Positions 14,601-26,790 are shown, counted from the first letter of the stretch. The stretch: DNA of 64,000 nucleotides from Phorcus lineatus (GCA_921293015.1 OV121082.1:21245748-21309747); one strand, 5' to 3'. Translations and numbers: made by a program. Notes: generated by a model from the letters alone, not told the origin.

Positions 14601-17600
14601 TAACTTCACCCACTGACAATAACTCCACCCACTGACCATAACTCCACCCACTGACCATAACTCCACCCACTGACTGTAACTCCCCCCACTCAACATGGTA
14701 ACTTCATCCAATGATCATAAAGTAACTCCACCCACTCCATTCACCATGACTCCAAGGATAGTTCCTGACCTTAAATCCATCCACTGGCAATCAGCTCTCA
14801 GGTTGAAGAATGGAAACGATCTCTAGATGCCTTAAAAATGCTATATGACCCGTTAATAGAAAGGTTTATGAGCGAGTCTCCAGTTGTCTCCCCTGTATTC
14901 CAGATGAACAACCTGCGACTGAGTCACCTGCAGCGCAACAAGGAGATCATGGACATCAAGCGTCAGCTGCTTCTGCAGGAAGTCAACAATCTGCTCCTGC
15001 AGGCGGACATCACGCGCCGGGAGTCCGAGCTCTACCAGTACCAGGAGTCTAGGCACCCGGCCACCGTCAAGCGCTGGAACACCTTCGCCGGGTCGGATCG
15101 AGGGGTCAGAGTGGTGAGATTATCAGCATGGTGCTCCCGTAGTGGCGGCCGGGCTTCTGTTGCTGTTTCATTGTTTTTTAGTCTGGTTTATTTAAACCTT
15201 GTTCTGAGGAATACTAGTTTTAGAAAAATGCCTCTACATGGATACAAACTTGTCGGTTGTCCCTCTCCATACAATCTGAGGACACTTTCTTTAGGTGCTG
15301 GTTTTAATGAATATTCATTTAGCCAATCACAATACTTACAAAGAGGAGAAAGGGCAAGTAACTCCCTGGCAAAGTCGTCTGTGTCTGTTTCCTTCATAAT
15401 ATGTAAACAAATAATTCTGAATGCATTCATAATAGCTATACCTTTGTGTGCTAATAATTGATTGGACTGCTACTGAGTTTTTGCCCATGTTACCCTAGTG
15501 TTGGAATATAGGTCTTTACGATCAGACCAACCGGAGAGAAAACCATACTGTTTTTTTTTTATGGCTGATTGGTTCAAATGCTTTACTGCCATGTGTTTAC
15601 ATAGTAAAGAAAGGGAATTCTCCTGTCTTTTGAGGATGTGCATACCACTAAAACAAAAACAATGTATATTGTTCATTGTAATATATTTATAGGATAGATA
15701 GCATAAGAACACTATATAACCAACCTTATGAATGGATTTCATGATAGAAATTTTTAATTTTCATTCCTCAGAACAGGTTCGATTTTGATCAGACTTTTTG
15801 TTTATTAGATGATGCTTTTCTTTTGTAAATTGTTTCTTTTAAAGAAAATGGTATATTCTGTTTCGGTAGAGATATTTTTAGATGCTGGAATCCTTTGGTA
15901 TTAGTTAGTATTTTTGTTTTTATTTTTGTGGGAAAGGGACCTTGATGATTTATTTTTTGTTGTTATTCGAGGTATTTCTTTTAATTATATCACACCTGTG
16001 AATTGTAATTCAACTTTTTTGTTAACTGCAAAACAGGTTATCACCTGAATCTGTAGGTACAATAAGCAAAGATTCTTGACAATTTTCATTAGTGAATACA
16101 TTTTCTAAACCAAGAGGACCAAACTGGATTTGGTTTTAGAATGATCTAAATTGTTGGTATATTAGTCGTTATCTTTAGCCTTGCTGCATCATGTTTTTAA
16201 CAGTTTGTTTTACCTGTATTTTCAACAGTTGTTCAATCTTAAACTCTTTGAGGCGTTAAGAATTTTACTCAACATGGTTATGTTTTAACGAAAATATTTA
16301 TAGAGCTTGTAGAAAGTAAGGATCAAAGGTGGTGTTGGTTTTGCTTTTCTTGTGTGGAAAATGGAATTCATAGTGTTTGATCTTTTGACTTCCAAAATGA
16401 GAAGTACTTCATGTTTTGGGGTTGTTATATTTATCAAGTTTAGCTGTCTAATGAAAATTTTCTAATTTGATTAGACCTTATTATATCTGCCATTGTGTAC
16501 ATCAAAAAATTTTAACTGCACATATATTTATTATGACATTAGTAACACTGACAATCTTTATCCTTACTTACTTCATTGTATTGTTTGGGACGACACTATC
16601 TATGATAGTAACAGTTTTTGTACATTGCACATTGTCCAGTAGTTGAATGGGTGAGTTATTGGTGCAGTCAGTGTCTGAGATAGTTGACTGACTCAGAGAG
16701 TTTGAATTGAAAACCAAAAGGGACTCGTCCAAAAAATACTCATACTCGTAATACTTTCAGATATTCAGATCCAAAATGTTAGAATTTACACATGTTCACC
16801 ATCAAAATGGCATCCATTCTAAAGATAGTAACTTAGTTCGAATTCCTCACAATAGTTTCCCATGATTCAGGTGGAAGGGCGCGAGTCCGACCGTCCGCCA
16901 CTTCAGCGGTTCATTAGTATGAAGGAAACAGAAACACAACCCAGTGAACCGACGCCAACGCAACCCCCGCCGCCTGCCGAGAAGAAAGAAACCATTCCAT
17001 TTATTTCTGGTGAGACTCCAGCTTGGAACTTTAGGGATTTAGGTGTAGCAATTGTAAAAATTGATAAAAAGAGATTCTAAAGTATTAAGCATTTTTGGAC
17101 GTTACAGAGGTGGGGTGTTTGAAGATTTTAGGATATTGGGATTCCATTACTTTTTGGGATTCTAAAGACTGAAATGTTCCTCAAGATATGGGATTATGCC
17201 TTTGGGATTATTTAAGTCCTGAGATGTTAAATATTTTGGTTTTTAATGTCTCACTCTTATCAAAACATTTAAGCAAATGATTTTCAATTTGGAATCCGTG
17301 TTTCATCTTGCTCTGAAATCATGGAAAGAATATTTTCTTCATATCTTAGTAATTTTTCAAACATGTTATTATGAATTTTGCAACCAATATCACATCAAAG
17401 CCTTATGTTATGAATCTTTTAAATGCATGCAACCAGGAATGAGAAAACCAAAGGTGAGTTGAACAAGAAAAGCTATTATTCTGGATTTGTTTGGGCTGCT
17501 TAATTAAGTAATGAAGGTTGAGATAAAGCTTGATTTTCAATAGATTTTCTTGTTGACAAAATCATAATGCTCTGTATAAAATATATTAAGACAATTGCCT

Positions 17601-19944
17601 TTCTGCCTATATAATAGCTATGCTCCTAAAAATAAACAGACCTTTGATTAATCTAAGCCTGCTATATATTTATTTGACGAATAACAAACTTGCATGTTGT
17701 AAAATTGATATTTGTATTAGCATTATGCCTTGATTAAAATTTTACAATTTTGATAAACCTTTTCCGTCTGTTTCAGCTGTGGAAAAGAGGAAGCAAAAAG
17801 AAGTAGGGCAGGACAGTGAGCGTGAACCAGCCGACGGTGTCGTGTCAGTGTCGTCACCGTCCTCGTCACTCGACAAAACTCATTCCAAACCTCAAACCAC
17901 TGACGTCGGTGAAAAACAAACAAAAACCACAACGGAAGGTGCCTTGATCGCCACAAAAAAACCACTAGAACGGAAATCTTCTATCCATGACGATAATCTC
18001 GATGTAGTTTGCACAGTTAGTTTGCCTACCGCTCTTGTTTCTCTGCCAAAAGACATATCCAAGACGGAGCTTAATGTCCCTAAAGTGGAGAAGGGGTCTC
18101 CCACTTTAGAGAAAGATGTACGGAAGCAGCCCTCTAGTAGAACATCGGCGACCGCTGCTTCTAGCCAATCACAACCAGCAACAGTAATCGAGACCCCCGA
18201 TGAACCCATTCCAGAGCGGCTTCGAGGATTGGACAAACCCAAACTCGTCAAGTCTGCCAAGATCGTTGATGATGAGTATTCCCCGACTGAAACTGTGATG
18301 CCGTGTACAGAGTTCCCATCTCAAGAGAGAGGGGCTGTGCACAAGCCAACTCAAGATGTAGATATTACAGTCCACGGGAAACCTGCTCAAAGTGAAGCAG
18401 TGGAGGTGTCTCCTAAGACAGATGCCCCACACAGGACCACTGAGGACCGCAGTTGCCCCTCCCCTCGGACCATGAGCCCCACCGCGGCCAAGCCGCCGCT
18501 ACCCCCTCAGGCACAAAGCACACCAGTGACATCACCATCAACATCACACACACCAGCTACTCATGGATTTGTAGATCTGGAGGTCAGATCGCTAAGTGCT
18601 GGTGAGATCCCCAAGAATTTAGCTGGAGGTGATGATAAACAGTTGTCAGAGATGATCAAGAAGTTTGAGAAACGTGCCACCGTCTGTGAGACGGCCGCGC
18701 ACACTTTCGAGATCCGGAAAACTCCCAGTCCGACCATGTACCTACCGCAGGTAGGCCTTGTGACCCGTGTGCGCCGCCTGAAGCCCGCCGCAGAGCTCCT
18801 AAAGGAGAGTCAGCGGTACCGCAGCGGGCACACGGCGTACGCGGCCCGCCTCCGGCAGAGGTATCTCCGTGGTGAAGACGGTGAAAGGGCAAAGAGCCAC
18901 GATAAAGAAAACTACTCCGCAAGTTACGTGCAAGCTATTGTTCAAAGACTCTCTAGAGAGGGCACACCCACCCATAGCTTGGACTCTTCCAAAAACAATT
19001 CCTCATTATCATTACAAAGAAGTGATTCTCCGCGCACTCAATCTGAATTTGTTTCGCATATTGTAAGGAAACTTTCCTCTCCCAGTGGATCAGAGCACAA
19101 GTTTGTTGTACCCCTGAAAGACGTGACAAACGATGGACAGGTAAAGAAGCTGGCCGAGGTGTTTGACACCACGCCAAGTCCAAAGACATCCCCGGAAAGG
19201 ACCTTCTCGGATTCCGAGGTTAAAGTGTACCGACGGAAAGAGAAATCCCGAGTGCCCCCTTCGCACAGAAGATCCTGCGAACTCGGGGCGCTGCATGACT
19301 CAAGTTCTGTGATAACCAGTGACAGCTCCTTGAAACCAGACTCAACTATAGGCCCAACCAACCACAAATCCATGCCCATGTTGGTGGGAACGGGGAGACA
19401 AAGTTCGCTGGAGGTCGCTCAGCGGGACCGGAGCGCCACCTACAGTGCCAGCGGACAAACAACGACAAGTACAGGGAAAAGACCGGCCGTAGACGATGAA
19501 GAAATTACCGTTGTCTCTCAAGAAACCTTATCATCCTCTTCATCTCAGCAGACAAGCCTCTCTCCCGCAAGGGAAACATTCCCAAAATCATCACCGAAAG
19601 CGGGACGCAAAGTGGAGTTCAGCCGATTACCTTCGCCAACTCGCAAACGCTCAGAAGGAGGAAAAAAGAAAATGGGGACCATTGGTGTGCTTTGTAAACA
19701 GTCCATGTCCTTTGACCTAGGAGTAACTCTTCATGCTATAGAGCCTGAACCTGAAGGGGTAGTGTTGCGCAAATCAAAACGTTCCGACTCGAGTTCGCCG
19801 CCACAATCTCAGCGGTTCTCATCAACGAGTTCGGAGGGGGAGGGGGGGCCAGCGTCACCCACGGACGAAAAGAAACGCTCTCGTAGGCTCCTGGACTCCA
19901 GGTGGCTTCACAAGCCAAAGAAATTCTTCAAAGTTTCGAAGTAA
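2608..19944 (+). CDS. Uncharacterised large coiled-coil protein (nine coding exons, 1316 aa)
   Basis: Coding exons 2608-2692, 6398-7253, 10529-10680, 13046-13206, 13440-13542, 14084-14160, 14904-15113, 16871-17009 and 17777-19944. Every junction is GT-AG and all phases join, giving 3951 nt including TAA. I do not recognise the family. Visible parts: an acidic Ser-rich N-terminus; two copies of F-[SA]-R-K-L-[QH]-E-W-E-x-x-K at residues 70-81 and 191-202, with a Lys/Glu/Arg-rich helix between them; predicted coiled coil from about 320 to 545 across exons 3-7; then a Ser/Pro/Thr-rich, probably disordered region encoded by one 2.2-kb exon. That region holds an island around residues 925-958 (LLKESQRYRSGHTAYAARL) and a basic end, SRWLHKPKKFFKVSK. 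No enzyme domain, signal peptide or membrane segment is seen. A cytoskeletal or scaffold role is inference only. The stop overlaps a good donor (see the 24528 exon), so the C-terminus may be alternative. Confidence 0.85.
3171..3244. repeat. Short tandem repeat, about 20-bp unit
   Basis: The motif GACATCATGATAAT with a GATAT spacer recurs three to four times in intron 1 of the coiled-coil gene. Confidence 0.75.
9437..9453. repeat. (TA)n microsatellite
   Basis: A short uninterrupted AT dinucleotide run inside the long second intron of the coiled-coil gene. The rest of that intron (7254-10528) is AT-rich and shows nothing else I can support. Confidence 0.8.
12380..12503. mobile_element. 124-bp hAT-like MITE
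   Basis: Starts CAGTGGCAGAT and ends ATCTGCCACTG, so the termini are perfect inverted repeats of about 11 bp. C-rich and T-rich blocks inside both ends extend the symmetry imperfectly. The CAGTGGC terminus is typical of animal hAT elements (family knowledge). The 8-bp flanks do not match, so no target-site duplication survives. Confidence 0.7.
14540..14735. repeat. Degenerate tandem repeat, about 19-bp unit
   Basis: Repeated CACTGACCATAACTCCACC units, degenerate at both ends, lie in the intron between 14161 and 14903 of the coiled-coil gene. The cleanest units fall between about 14590 and 14690. Confidence 0.85.
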
Positions 19945-20797
19945 GGAAAACATTAGTTTTAATTCGAAAATAAGTAAGGAATTATTTTTGAAATTCTTAT
20001 AAGTTTTGAAGTTAGGAAAATATAAGTTTTGATTTTTAAAATGAAAAACCAATAGAAAATTTAGAAACCCGATTCTTGAGATGAGAAATATTAGGTATGG
20101 AATAGAAATGAAAGCATTTATAGATCGAATAATTTTGAATGTTGAAAATAATTTCCAAAGATTCTATATGAAAAAATATAATTTCTTTTAAAACATTTTA
20201 CCTACTGGAAAAGTGATGCAGTAAAAATTAAAAATTTAATATTTAAAAAAAAAATTAAGGAAAATATGATTCAGTCAGTTGTTTGTGATTTCAGTACAAC
20301 AGTATATATGTTTTTAACTGATTTACATGGGCAATGATTGGAAGTGATGATATGATATTTAAATGATATTTGTTGAACATGACAAAGACAAAATATCAGT
20401 GTATATAAGTAAATATTTTTTTAAAGCATGGTAAATCAACGGCAACACCCACCCCTTTTCTTTCTTTTCTGTTTTTACACTAACAGCTGATTTGAAACCC
20501 AAAAACATTTTTCAAAATAATTTAACACTGAGTACTAACAAGTTCGAAATGCAATAACCAGATTTTCAACCCTGACTTTCAATTTCAATACCATCAACAT
20601 ACAGATTCTGTTCCAATCAACCAATCAACCAATCAAATTGAAATGCAGATCTAGATTAAGTTCGGCAAAATCAATGGCCAAATATTTATTAGGAAAGACA
20701 CAGGGCTGCCCAGCTTAGATAAAATCTGCCAGAGTTTATAGAGGCTATTAACTTGGTTATTTCAAACATTGTTTGGCTTTTGACTGTGTAATATCAA

Positions 20798-21050
20798 GGT
20801 TATTAACTGGAATATTTCAAAGACTAAGGTTATTAAAATGAAAGTTTCAAAAACTAATGTTATCAAATGGAATGTTTCAAAGTTCAAACACAAAGGTTAT
20901 TAAATGGAATATTTCAAAGTTCAAACACTAAGGTTATTAAATGGAATATTTCAAAGTTCAAACACTAAGGTTATTAAATGGAATATTTCAAAGTTCAAAC
21001 ACTAAGGTTATTAAATGGAATATTTCAAACACTAAAGTTATTAACTTAAA
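20798..21050. repeat. 37-bp tandem repeat array
   Basis: Units of about 37 bp built from GGTTATTAAATGGAATATTT plus CAAAGTTCAAACACTAA. The middle copies are nearly identical and the outer ones degenerate and shorter. Confidence 0.88.
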
Positions 21051-21716
21051 TATTTAGGCTTTAGGATATTGGACAATTTAATCTCAGTGTTATTTCAAAC
21101 ATAATTGGAATTCTAGATATTCTTTCAAATATTTTAAGGCCATTAGCTGGGTCATGTCATACATTGTAAAGTGATTGAATTTGGTTATTTAAGAATTTAT
21201 TATTTCAATTCTTTGTGTTTGCATATGTTTGAAATGACTCACATTGAGATATTTTAAGAGGTGAAGTTTTTTTTAGAGACTCTTATATTATAATGTACAA
21301 GTAGAATATATTTAGATCTACATTTCAATTAGAATGGTATTAATTAACACTGTGTTGTAAGAGGTCCAAGCTTTTGGCTGTTTTAACATGATTAGCTGAT
21401 TTATTATTGTTTTCTAAATAAGAGATTTAAATCATTTTTTTTTAAAAGATATAAATTTTATAACTTTCATTAACTGTTGTTGCATAGTGCAGTATGCGTA
21501 AGCATACAATTCTGCAATTCATTTTACTAATAATGTGATATTCTTTATAATTTTGCAATTAAAAACAATATAGAACTCTTAAAATGATAAATTCAGAATA
21601 TAAATAATAAAATCAAAATAATTAAGGATATTTTTAAATTTTGAAATCTTTACTAATAACCTGTATATTCATTGACCAACTCATAGAGTTTTGATCATAA
21701 AAATACCAGTATATAT

Positions 21717-21888
21717 AACTTCTCTAGTTAAGCTTCTTTGAGTGGCATTTTAGAAGTTGGTATGATGAAGAAAATAGGAAATTGATGGATTAACAACTTC
21801 TCTAGTTATGCTTCTTTGAGTGGCATTTTAGAAGTTGGTATGATGAAGAAAATAGGAAATTTATGGATTAACAACTTCTTTAGTTATG
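21717..21888. repeat. 78-bp direct tandem duplication plus partial third copy
   Basis: The segment beginning AACTTCTCTAGTTA is repeated at 21795 with very few changes, and a truncated third copy begins at 21873. No coding content is seen. Confidence 0.9.
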
Positions 21889-22477
21889 ATTGTGAGAATG
21901 ACACAAGATTCAAGAGCGATAAAGAAAAACCATGCCCTTACATCATAAGTAAATCTTAGATTTATGTGATGAACACATCTCATAGTTTGATATAGCACGA
22001 TATCATTTTTTATATTAAGAAAAAAATATCTAATTATGAATCTTTCGTGCCGTCACTATATTGTTCTTGGAGGTCTTTAAATATATAAATTAAAAGTGAT
22101 CTATTCAAGCAATGTCTTTCATATGCAGGTTCTCATCAACATAATTGTCCTGCGCAGGATTACATTATTTTTAAATATCCTTCTTCAAATAACTATATAT
22201 CAATGATAAAATCACTTTTTAGGGTCAATGATTGTTTATGGTTATGTCACTGTACCATAGCAGCTGAGCTGAAAGGGGTGTAATTATAGGGCCTTTTATG
22301 GCCTGCTTTTAGGATTGAGAGAAAATTTAAGATAATTTCTGTACATATTTGTCATTTAACAATCAAACCAACATAATCATAATAATAAAAAATCATAAAG
22401 TTGATAAAACATGACCAATAGGCATTATCGAGAAGTTGGGATGTTTTCCTCGGGACTTCAGCCATTGGGCAAACCAC

Positions 22478-22708
22478 CTACGTCTTAATAACTCCCATGG
22501 GCCATGTTGTACCTGTAACATAATCCTTAAAATCAAGGACAACCTTGAAGCGAGGACCTCGGACAAGCAGTAGAGAAGCTGTATGTTGATGGCTGATGTG
22601 ACATGGTATTAAGTGGGATGTTCGGCCGTTGTAGATGTACTTGCTGCAATCTTCAGTGTACTTGCCGCCACCAGTAGTTGCCGTTTTTTCCTTCCTCATT
22701 GACGTCAT
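22478..22708 (-). CDS. Hypothetical 76-aa ORF or first exon, not recognised
   Basis: The ORF starts with ATG in a favourable context (A at -3) and runs 76 codons to TAG. Its composition is richer in GC and more codon-like than the surrounding DNA. A GTACAA donor at about 22508 could cut it after about 66 residues (ending VVLDFKDYVTG), so it may be the first exon of a minus-strand gene with further exons at lower coordinates. I could not find such exons. The upstream side (22709-22860) holds CpG-containing sequence with CRE, AP-1 and E-box words. No known domain is seen and no function is assigned. It could be a chance ORF. Confidence 0.3.
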   Translation of the reverse strand: MTSMRKEKTATTGGGKYTEDCSKYIYNGRTSHLIPCHISHQHTASLLLVRGPRFKVVLDFKDYVTGTTWPMGVIKT

Positions 22709-22860
22709 TTTCTCTGAATCAGATGAGTCACGTGGCCGATTAGGCGGGTTAGTTCAGAGTTGTGGGTACGTAACGCAACGTGCGTCGTGAAGTGTTGTGT
22801 TGTGTTGTGATTTCATCTCGTCTCGCTCCCATCTAATTCTCTCTTTCAGTCTAATCTGTC
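22700..22860. promoter_or_regulatory. CpG-bearing segment with CRE, AP-1 and E-box words
   Basis: TGACGTCA at 22700-22707, TGAGTCA at 22724-22730 and CACGTG at 22729-22734 lie within 35 bp. They are followed by an unusually CpG-rich stretch for this AT-rich region, with several ACGT/CG words up to about 22800. The CRE overlaps the ATG of the small minus-strand ORF. Promoter function is inferred from word clustering only. Confidence 0.35.
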
Positions 22861-22924
22861 ATTTCTTCTCAGTCTTTGAAAAATGTATTCCGAAGTAAAA
22901 ATCAGAATCGGAATCAATGATTTT

Positions 22925-23353
22925 TAATGAGTATGGATGGGTATCGGTCCTTATTTCCATATCGCAATATATTGCGATACAGAAACGCGTATTGCAATAC
23001 GTATTGCAATATATTGGTACTTTTCACATTTTAGTGCTTCCTTGATCTCTTGACTAAATAACAGCAATAAGAACAGCGTTCGTCGTTTTGTAAAAAGATA
23101 CTTATGTGACTGGTTTCGTACTTTTAATATGTCTGTGCTATTTTTACCTTGCAATTTCATACTTTTTTTACAATCTTCAGTAAAATCAAGAGCTTTTTGT
23201 TACTTTTTTTTTTGAAATTTATACGGAAATTGTTAGTTCTAAAACCTCCGATATATTGGATATTTTCAGACGACTGTACCGGTACGTATCATGGTGTTTC
23301 TGTATTGCAATATACCGATATACCGATAATACCGCGCACCCTTATTAATGAGT
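22925..23353. mobile_element. hAT-type MITE with 8/9-bp target-site duplication
   Basis: The flanks carry the same TTAATGAGT word (22924-22932 and 23345-23353), consistent with the 8-bp duplication of hAT elements. The interior is strongly self-complementary: ATCGCAATATATTGCGAT near the left end, ATACCGATATACCGATAA near the right. The right terminus read in reverse is GGGTGCGCGGTATTATCGG, a common hAT-MITE style; the left terminus is a degenerate counterpart. No transposase is encoded. Short open frames inside are spurious. Confidence 0.75.
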
Positions 23354-24279
23354 GATTTCTCAAATCTGTAGATCTTTGTAGCGACATTAGACAGGAAATA
23401 GACTTTTAACAAGGTATTCTTTCTTTAACACAATGAAAAGAAATATCAAAACTTGAATTCATTTGAATGAAATTAAATTAAAAGTTTTGAGTTTGTTGTT
23501 TTAGAAGCTCTCTGCTAGATAGAATAACCTCTCAAATATTTATTCTCTTTAAATAGCGGTAGGTCTAGATTGATGTTAGATATTATTTTAGCTGTTACAA
23601 TAAAGTTATTGGAAACATGTTGAATTTTTGATAAAAAATATTTTGATATTGAAATCTACTTCATTCATCAGTGTGTACCTCGTATTGAAAGCTTCAAATT
23701 TGAATGAGAGCCAAATTAATAATTTTAACTTTCATTTCAACCGTTTCATCTTCATTGATCTTGTTTTATGGGGAGCTACTGCACAAGTTGTTGTTTTTGC
23801 CAGCACAATTTGACAAAATTAATTTGGTCAGGCTTTTTCGCTTAAGATTTAAATTTTTAAGAATTGCATGATTTTTTCTCTGAATAAAAACAATGCATGA
23901 AGACTTTTTTCTGAAATTGATTTAAGAATTAAAATAAATTTTAAACATTCAATTTTGTATGTTTAAAAGATAACAGAGTTAATTGATTTTATAGAATTAA
24001 GTTCTGATATTCAATAAATGCTTTATAACCCTAATTCAGTTTCAGCCAGACCAATAAACAGTAAGTTTGATGTGTAAAATGTAATTCAATACATGATTTA
24101 GTAAGAAATCAACACACAAAACTACTGCTCTGATTTAATCAAATGGATGAGATTTAAAATGTTTACGAATTATTGTCTACAAAAGATCACAGTAAGTTCA
24201 TGTTAACAATTTTTAAGTGATGAGTGGGTTTTCTCAGATTCTAAATTATTTTAATAAATTTGATTATTTAAAGGAAATA

Positions 24280-24396
24280 TACTCAACAACAAAAATTAAG
24301 GACCATCCCAATTTTCAATATATAAGTATCATATGATTTGTTGAATATCTCAACTTTGAATTCAGGATGGTCCTTAACTTCTTTTGATTGATATAT
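24280..24396. mobile_element. Short hairpin MITE, mariner/Tc1-like ends
   Basis: The left arm ACTCAACAACAAAAATTAAG continues into GACCATCC. The right arm carries GGATGGTCCTTAA, then CTTCTTTTGATTGATATAT, giving imperfect inverted repeats of about 30 bp around a short AT-rich centre. TA dinucleotides sit at the outer edges. The 'actcaacaa' terminus recurs at about 60463. Family assignment is tentative. Confidence 0.6.
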
Positions 24397-24527
24397 ATGG
24401 AGAAAAAATCCTCAGATTTTTCAGAATTTTAAATTTTTTTCATTTGCAAGATACTGCTTGTTAGAGAAGAGATAACAGTTCTTCTTTTTAATAAAGTGCT
24501 ATAAGCTATAACCTTGCTTGTCTACAG

Positions 24528-25640
24528 ATGCTGACAAAGTCGCTCCATGACCTAGGTGGCAGCACGTGCGTGTGTCGGGGCCGGCTCACGTCAGGACGGA
24601 ATCTCCGCCTCGACCCATAGGGACTCGACGTCGGAAAGGTTGCACTGAATTCTGGGAAACATCAGGGTGAAGATCTGTAAAGCTCTCTTGCTGACGTAGT
24701 TGTAGGTTGACACAGGCTTACAACTATTATGTGCAGAGACATTGAAAATCTCACCCAAGGAACGTAGTGGAGCCGGCCAAGTTCTGCTGGCCGGAAGATG
24801 GCGGCCATATTGGCTCTCGCTCAGGATTGGACTCATATTCACGCCACGGCCTTTCCATTTCCTAGCTGCGACATTGTCAGTCATTATTTCGCCCTCATTT
24901 CGCCATTTTGTGTCATTCTTGGATTCATCACCATCATCATCACCTTCATCGCATAGATTCGATTCATCGCCCCGCTAGAGCTGAAGTCGGGTCTGACTTC
25001 CCATGGTGCTGAATTAATTTGTAAATGTTTGTCTTCAGTTTGTAAATATTGTTTGTGAGGGAGATGTGCAGTGCAGCACAATTCGCTGCTCCTCGAGGAT
25101 ATAATCAGTACAGTGTACAAAATTCAGACTCCTATCTTCACTCGTGTAGATAACAGCAGGGTCTGTACAGAGCATCCGAGAAGATGAAAATACTCAAGAT
25201 GTGTTCATACTGGAAACTGGCTGGTTGTGTATATTGTGAAATGTGATGTAAATTGAGGATTGTCCTCGACATGACCAGTATTGATAGAAGCAGAAATACA
25301 TGGCTGCTGCTGCTGCTTCGAACTGTGATGAACCCGCAAGCCACCATTGTTACATGTCTATTTATTTATTCCACAATCTCTTCAGGAACTGTTGGCAACT
25401 TCATACTTGTCAACTTCAAACAAGATGGCTGGATACAGGGATACCTTGGTAACTCAAAATGTGATTGACTTATAATACAGATGTCCTGAAATGATTCTTA
25501 TGTATGTATTTCATTTAGAAAATATGAGTGCCTTTGTCTACAAAACTGTTGATAACAAATAAACTTGCAGCAGAAGGGATTCTTAAAGACACAATGATTA
25601 CAATTTTATCTTTCAAATAAAGATTTCAAAGGGAGGCAAC
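24528..25640 (+). other. Candidate non-coding last exon of the coiled-coil gene
   Basis: A good acceptor (GCTTGTCTACAG) precedes 24528, and the following kilobase is richer in GC than its surroundings, as exons are here. If the donor at 19941 is joined to it, the last codons become AAA TGC TGA, so the protein would end in -KVSKC instead of -KVSK and the rest would be 3' UTR. AATAAA polyadenylation words lie at 25558 and 25616. The alternative is an unrelated transcript; a 30-codon ORF starts at 24528 (ATGCTGACAAAG). Confidence 0.45.
25558..25621 (+). other. Polyadenylation signals (two AATAAA)
   Basis: AATAAA at 25558-25563 and 25616-25621, near the end of the candidate 3' exon and before the convergent DDX46 gene. 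Confidence 0.45.
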
Positions 25641-26790
25641 TTTGTATCCAGCCTTCAGCCATCTATTCTCTGTGATCTCTCACTATCTCTTTATTCCCTG
25701 GTGCCAAACAGTGAATTGCGGCACAAACCCCCTCCCCTCCAAATTGCTCAACCTGGTCAGTGGGGTCGATCAATGACCCCCTTGAAATGGGGTTAGGAGG
25801 AGAAACTGGTTAAGAATCATCTCTCTTCCTACCCTATCTCCCTCAAAGATAGTCATAAATCTTAGAGATTGGTAGTTGTGGGGTTATGATCATTACTCCA
25901 CTCTACTCATCTCAAAGGCAATCGAAATATTTCTAGTTACCTACAGAAGGGTATATTCTCTGACACCTTTAAAACCTGATCAGAACAATCATCATTAAAC
26001 TCCCTTTCAGGTATAGTAAATCAGTCTTCTTATCCCTGAAATACTAAGGATTAAGTACAGTTGAGATTGTGAGAACAGACCCAACATAATCAAATCTGTT
26101 TCCCCCATTGGAAGGTGTGCGTCAAGGACATGTACGGACAAGGTGGGATAGTGTGGAGGGGGTTGGTGATAACACCCATTACCTCCACCCTACCCCACTC
26201 AAATAATAGACCTGTATCCACTGGTGGAGCAGTGTGGAGAGGGCGGGGGTAGGCGGCCGATTGGTGGTGGTGCAGCTCTCTGGGCTGATGTACATCTCTG
26301 ATCAAGAGTAAATGTATTAAATTATACACTGTCTTTTGTTGTCTTTCATTTTTGTGATCAACGTTGAGGTTAAGTTTTTAATGTTCAGAAGGAAAGTTTT
26401 CACTGCATCTCAATTGGATAGGATGACTTTGATTAGTTCTATGATCCAGAAATTCTATAAAAACCATATTGCAAATTTTTCATACTGTGTAAAGTAATGC
26501 GATAAGTGGGAGATGAGGATGAAAAATTCAATTCAATCTTCATCTTTAAGATTAAGGTTATGGAAATTTAATTGATGAATCAGTAATAGAGTTGAATACA
26601 TAAAATGGAAATATGGAATTATCATACACGTCAATGGCTATGATAAGTCAGATTTCTCATTCAAATCATATCCACTCGAAACAACCGACAAACGTTAACA
26701 CAATCAAACAGAGAAGAATCATAAAAACACAAAAATCCTTTTGTGATGGAAAACGATTTTCTGTACCCTTTGATTTTTTATAAGAAAAGT
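25641..26790. other. Intergenic DNA between convergent genes
   Basis: Between the putative 3' end of the + strand coiled-coil gene and the 3' end of DDX46 on the minus strand. C-rich and G-rich patches occur at 25720-25800 and 26140-26280. I see no gene or clear repeat. Confidence 0.5.

Larger units (their letters stand above)
19945..24527. other. 3' region or intron of the coiled-coil gene, repeat-rich
   Basis: AT-rich stretch after the TAA at 19942. I see no AATAAA soon after the stop, while a GTAAGG donor begins at 19941. It holds a 37-bp tandem array, a 78-bp duplication, a small minus-strand ORF, a hAT MITE and a hairpin MITE, each listed separately. It may be a 3' UTR intron (19941-24527) rather than intergenic DNA. 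Confidence 0.45.

Noticed and set aside
24591-24884. 97-codon minus-strand ORF
   Set aside because: It is antisense to the candidate 3' exon of the coiled-coil gene; no domain or splice evidence is seen.
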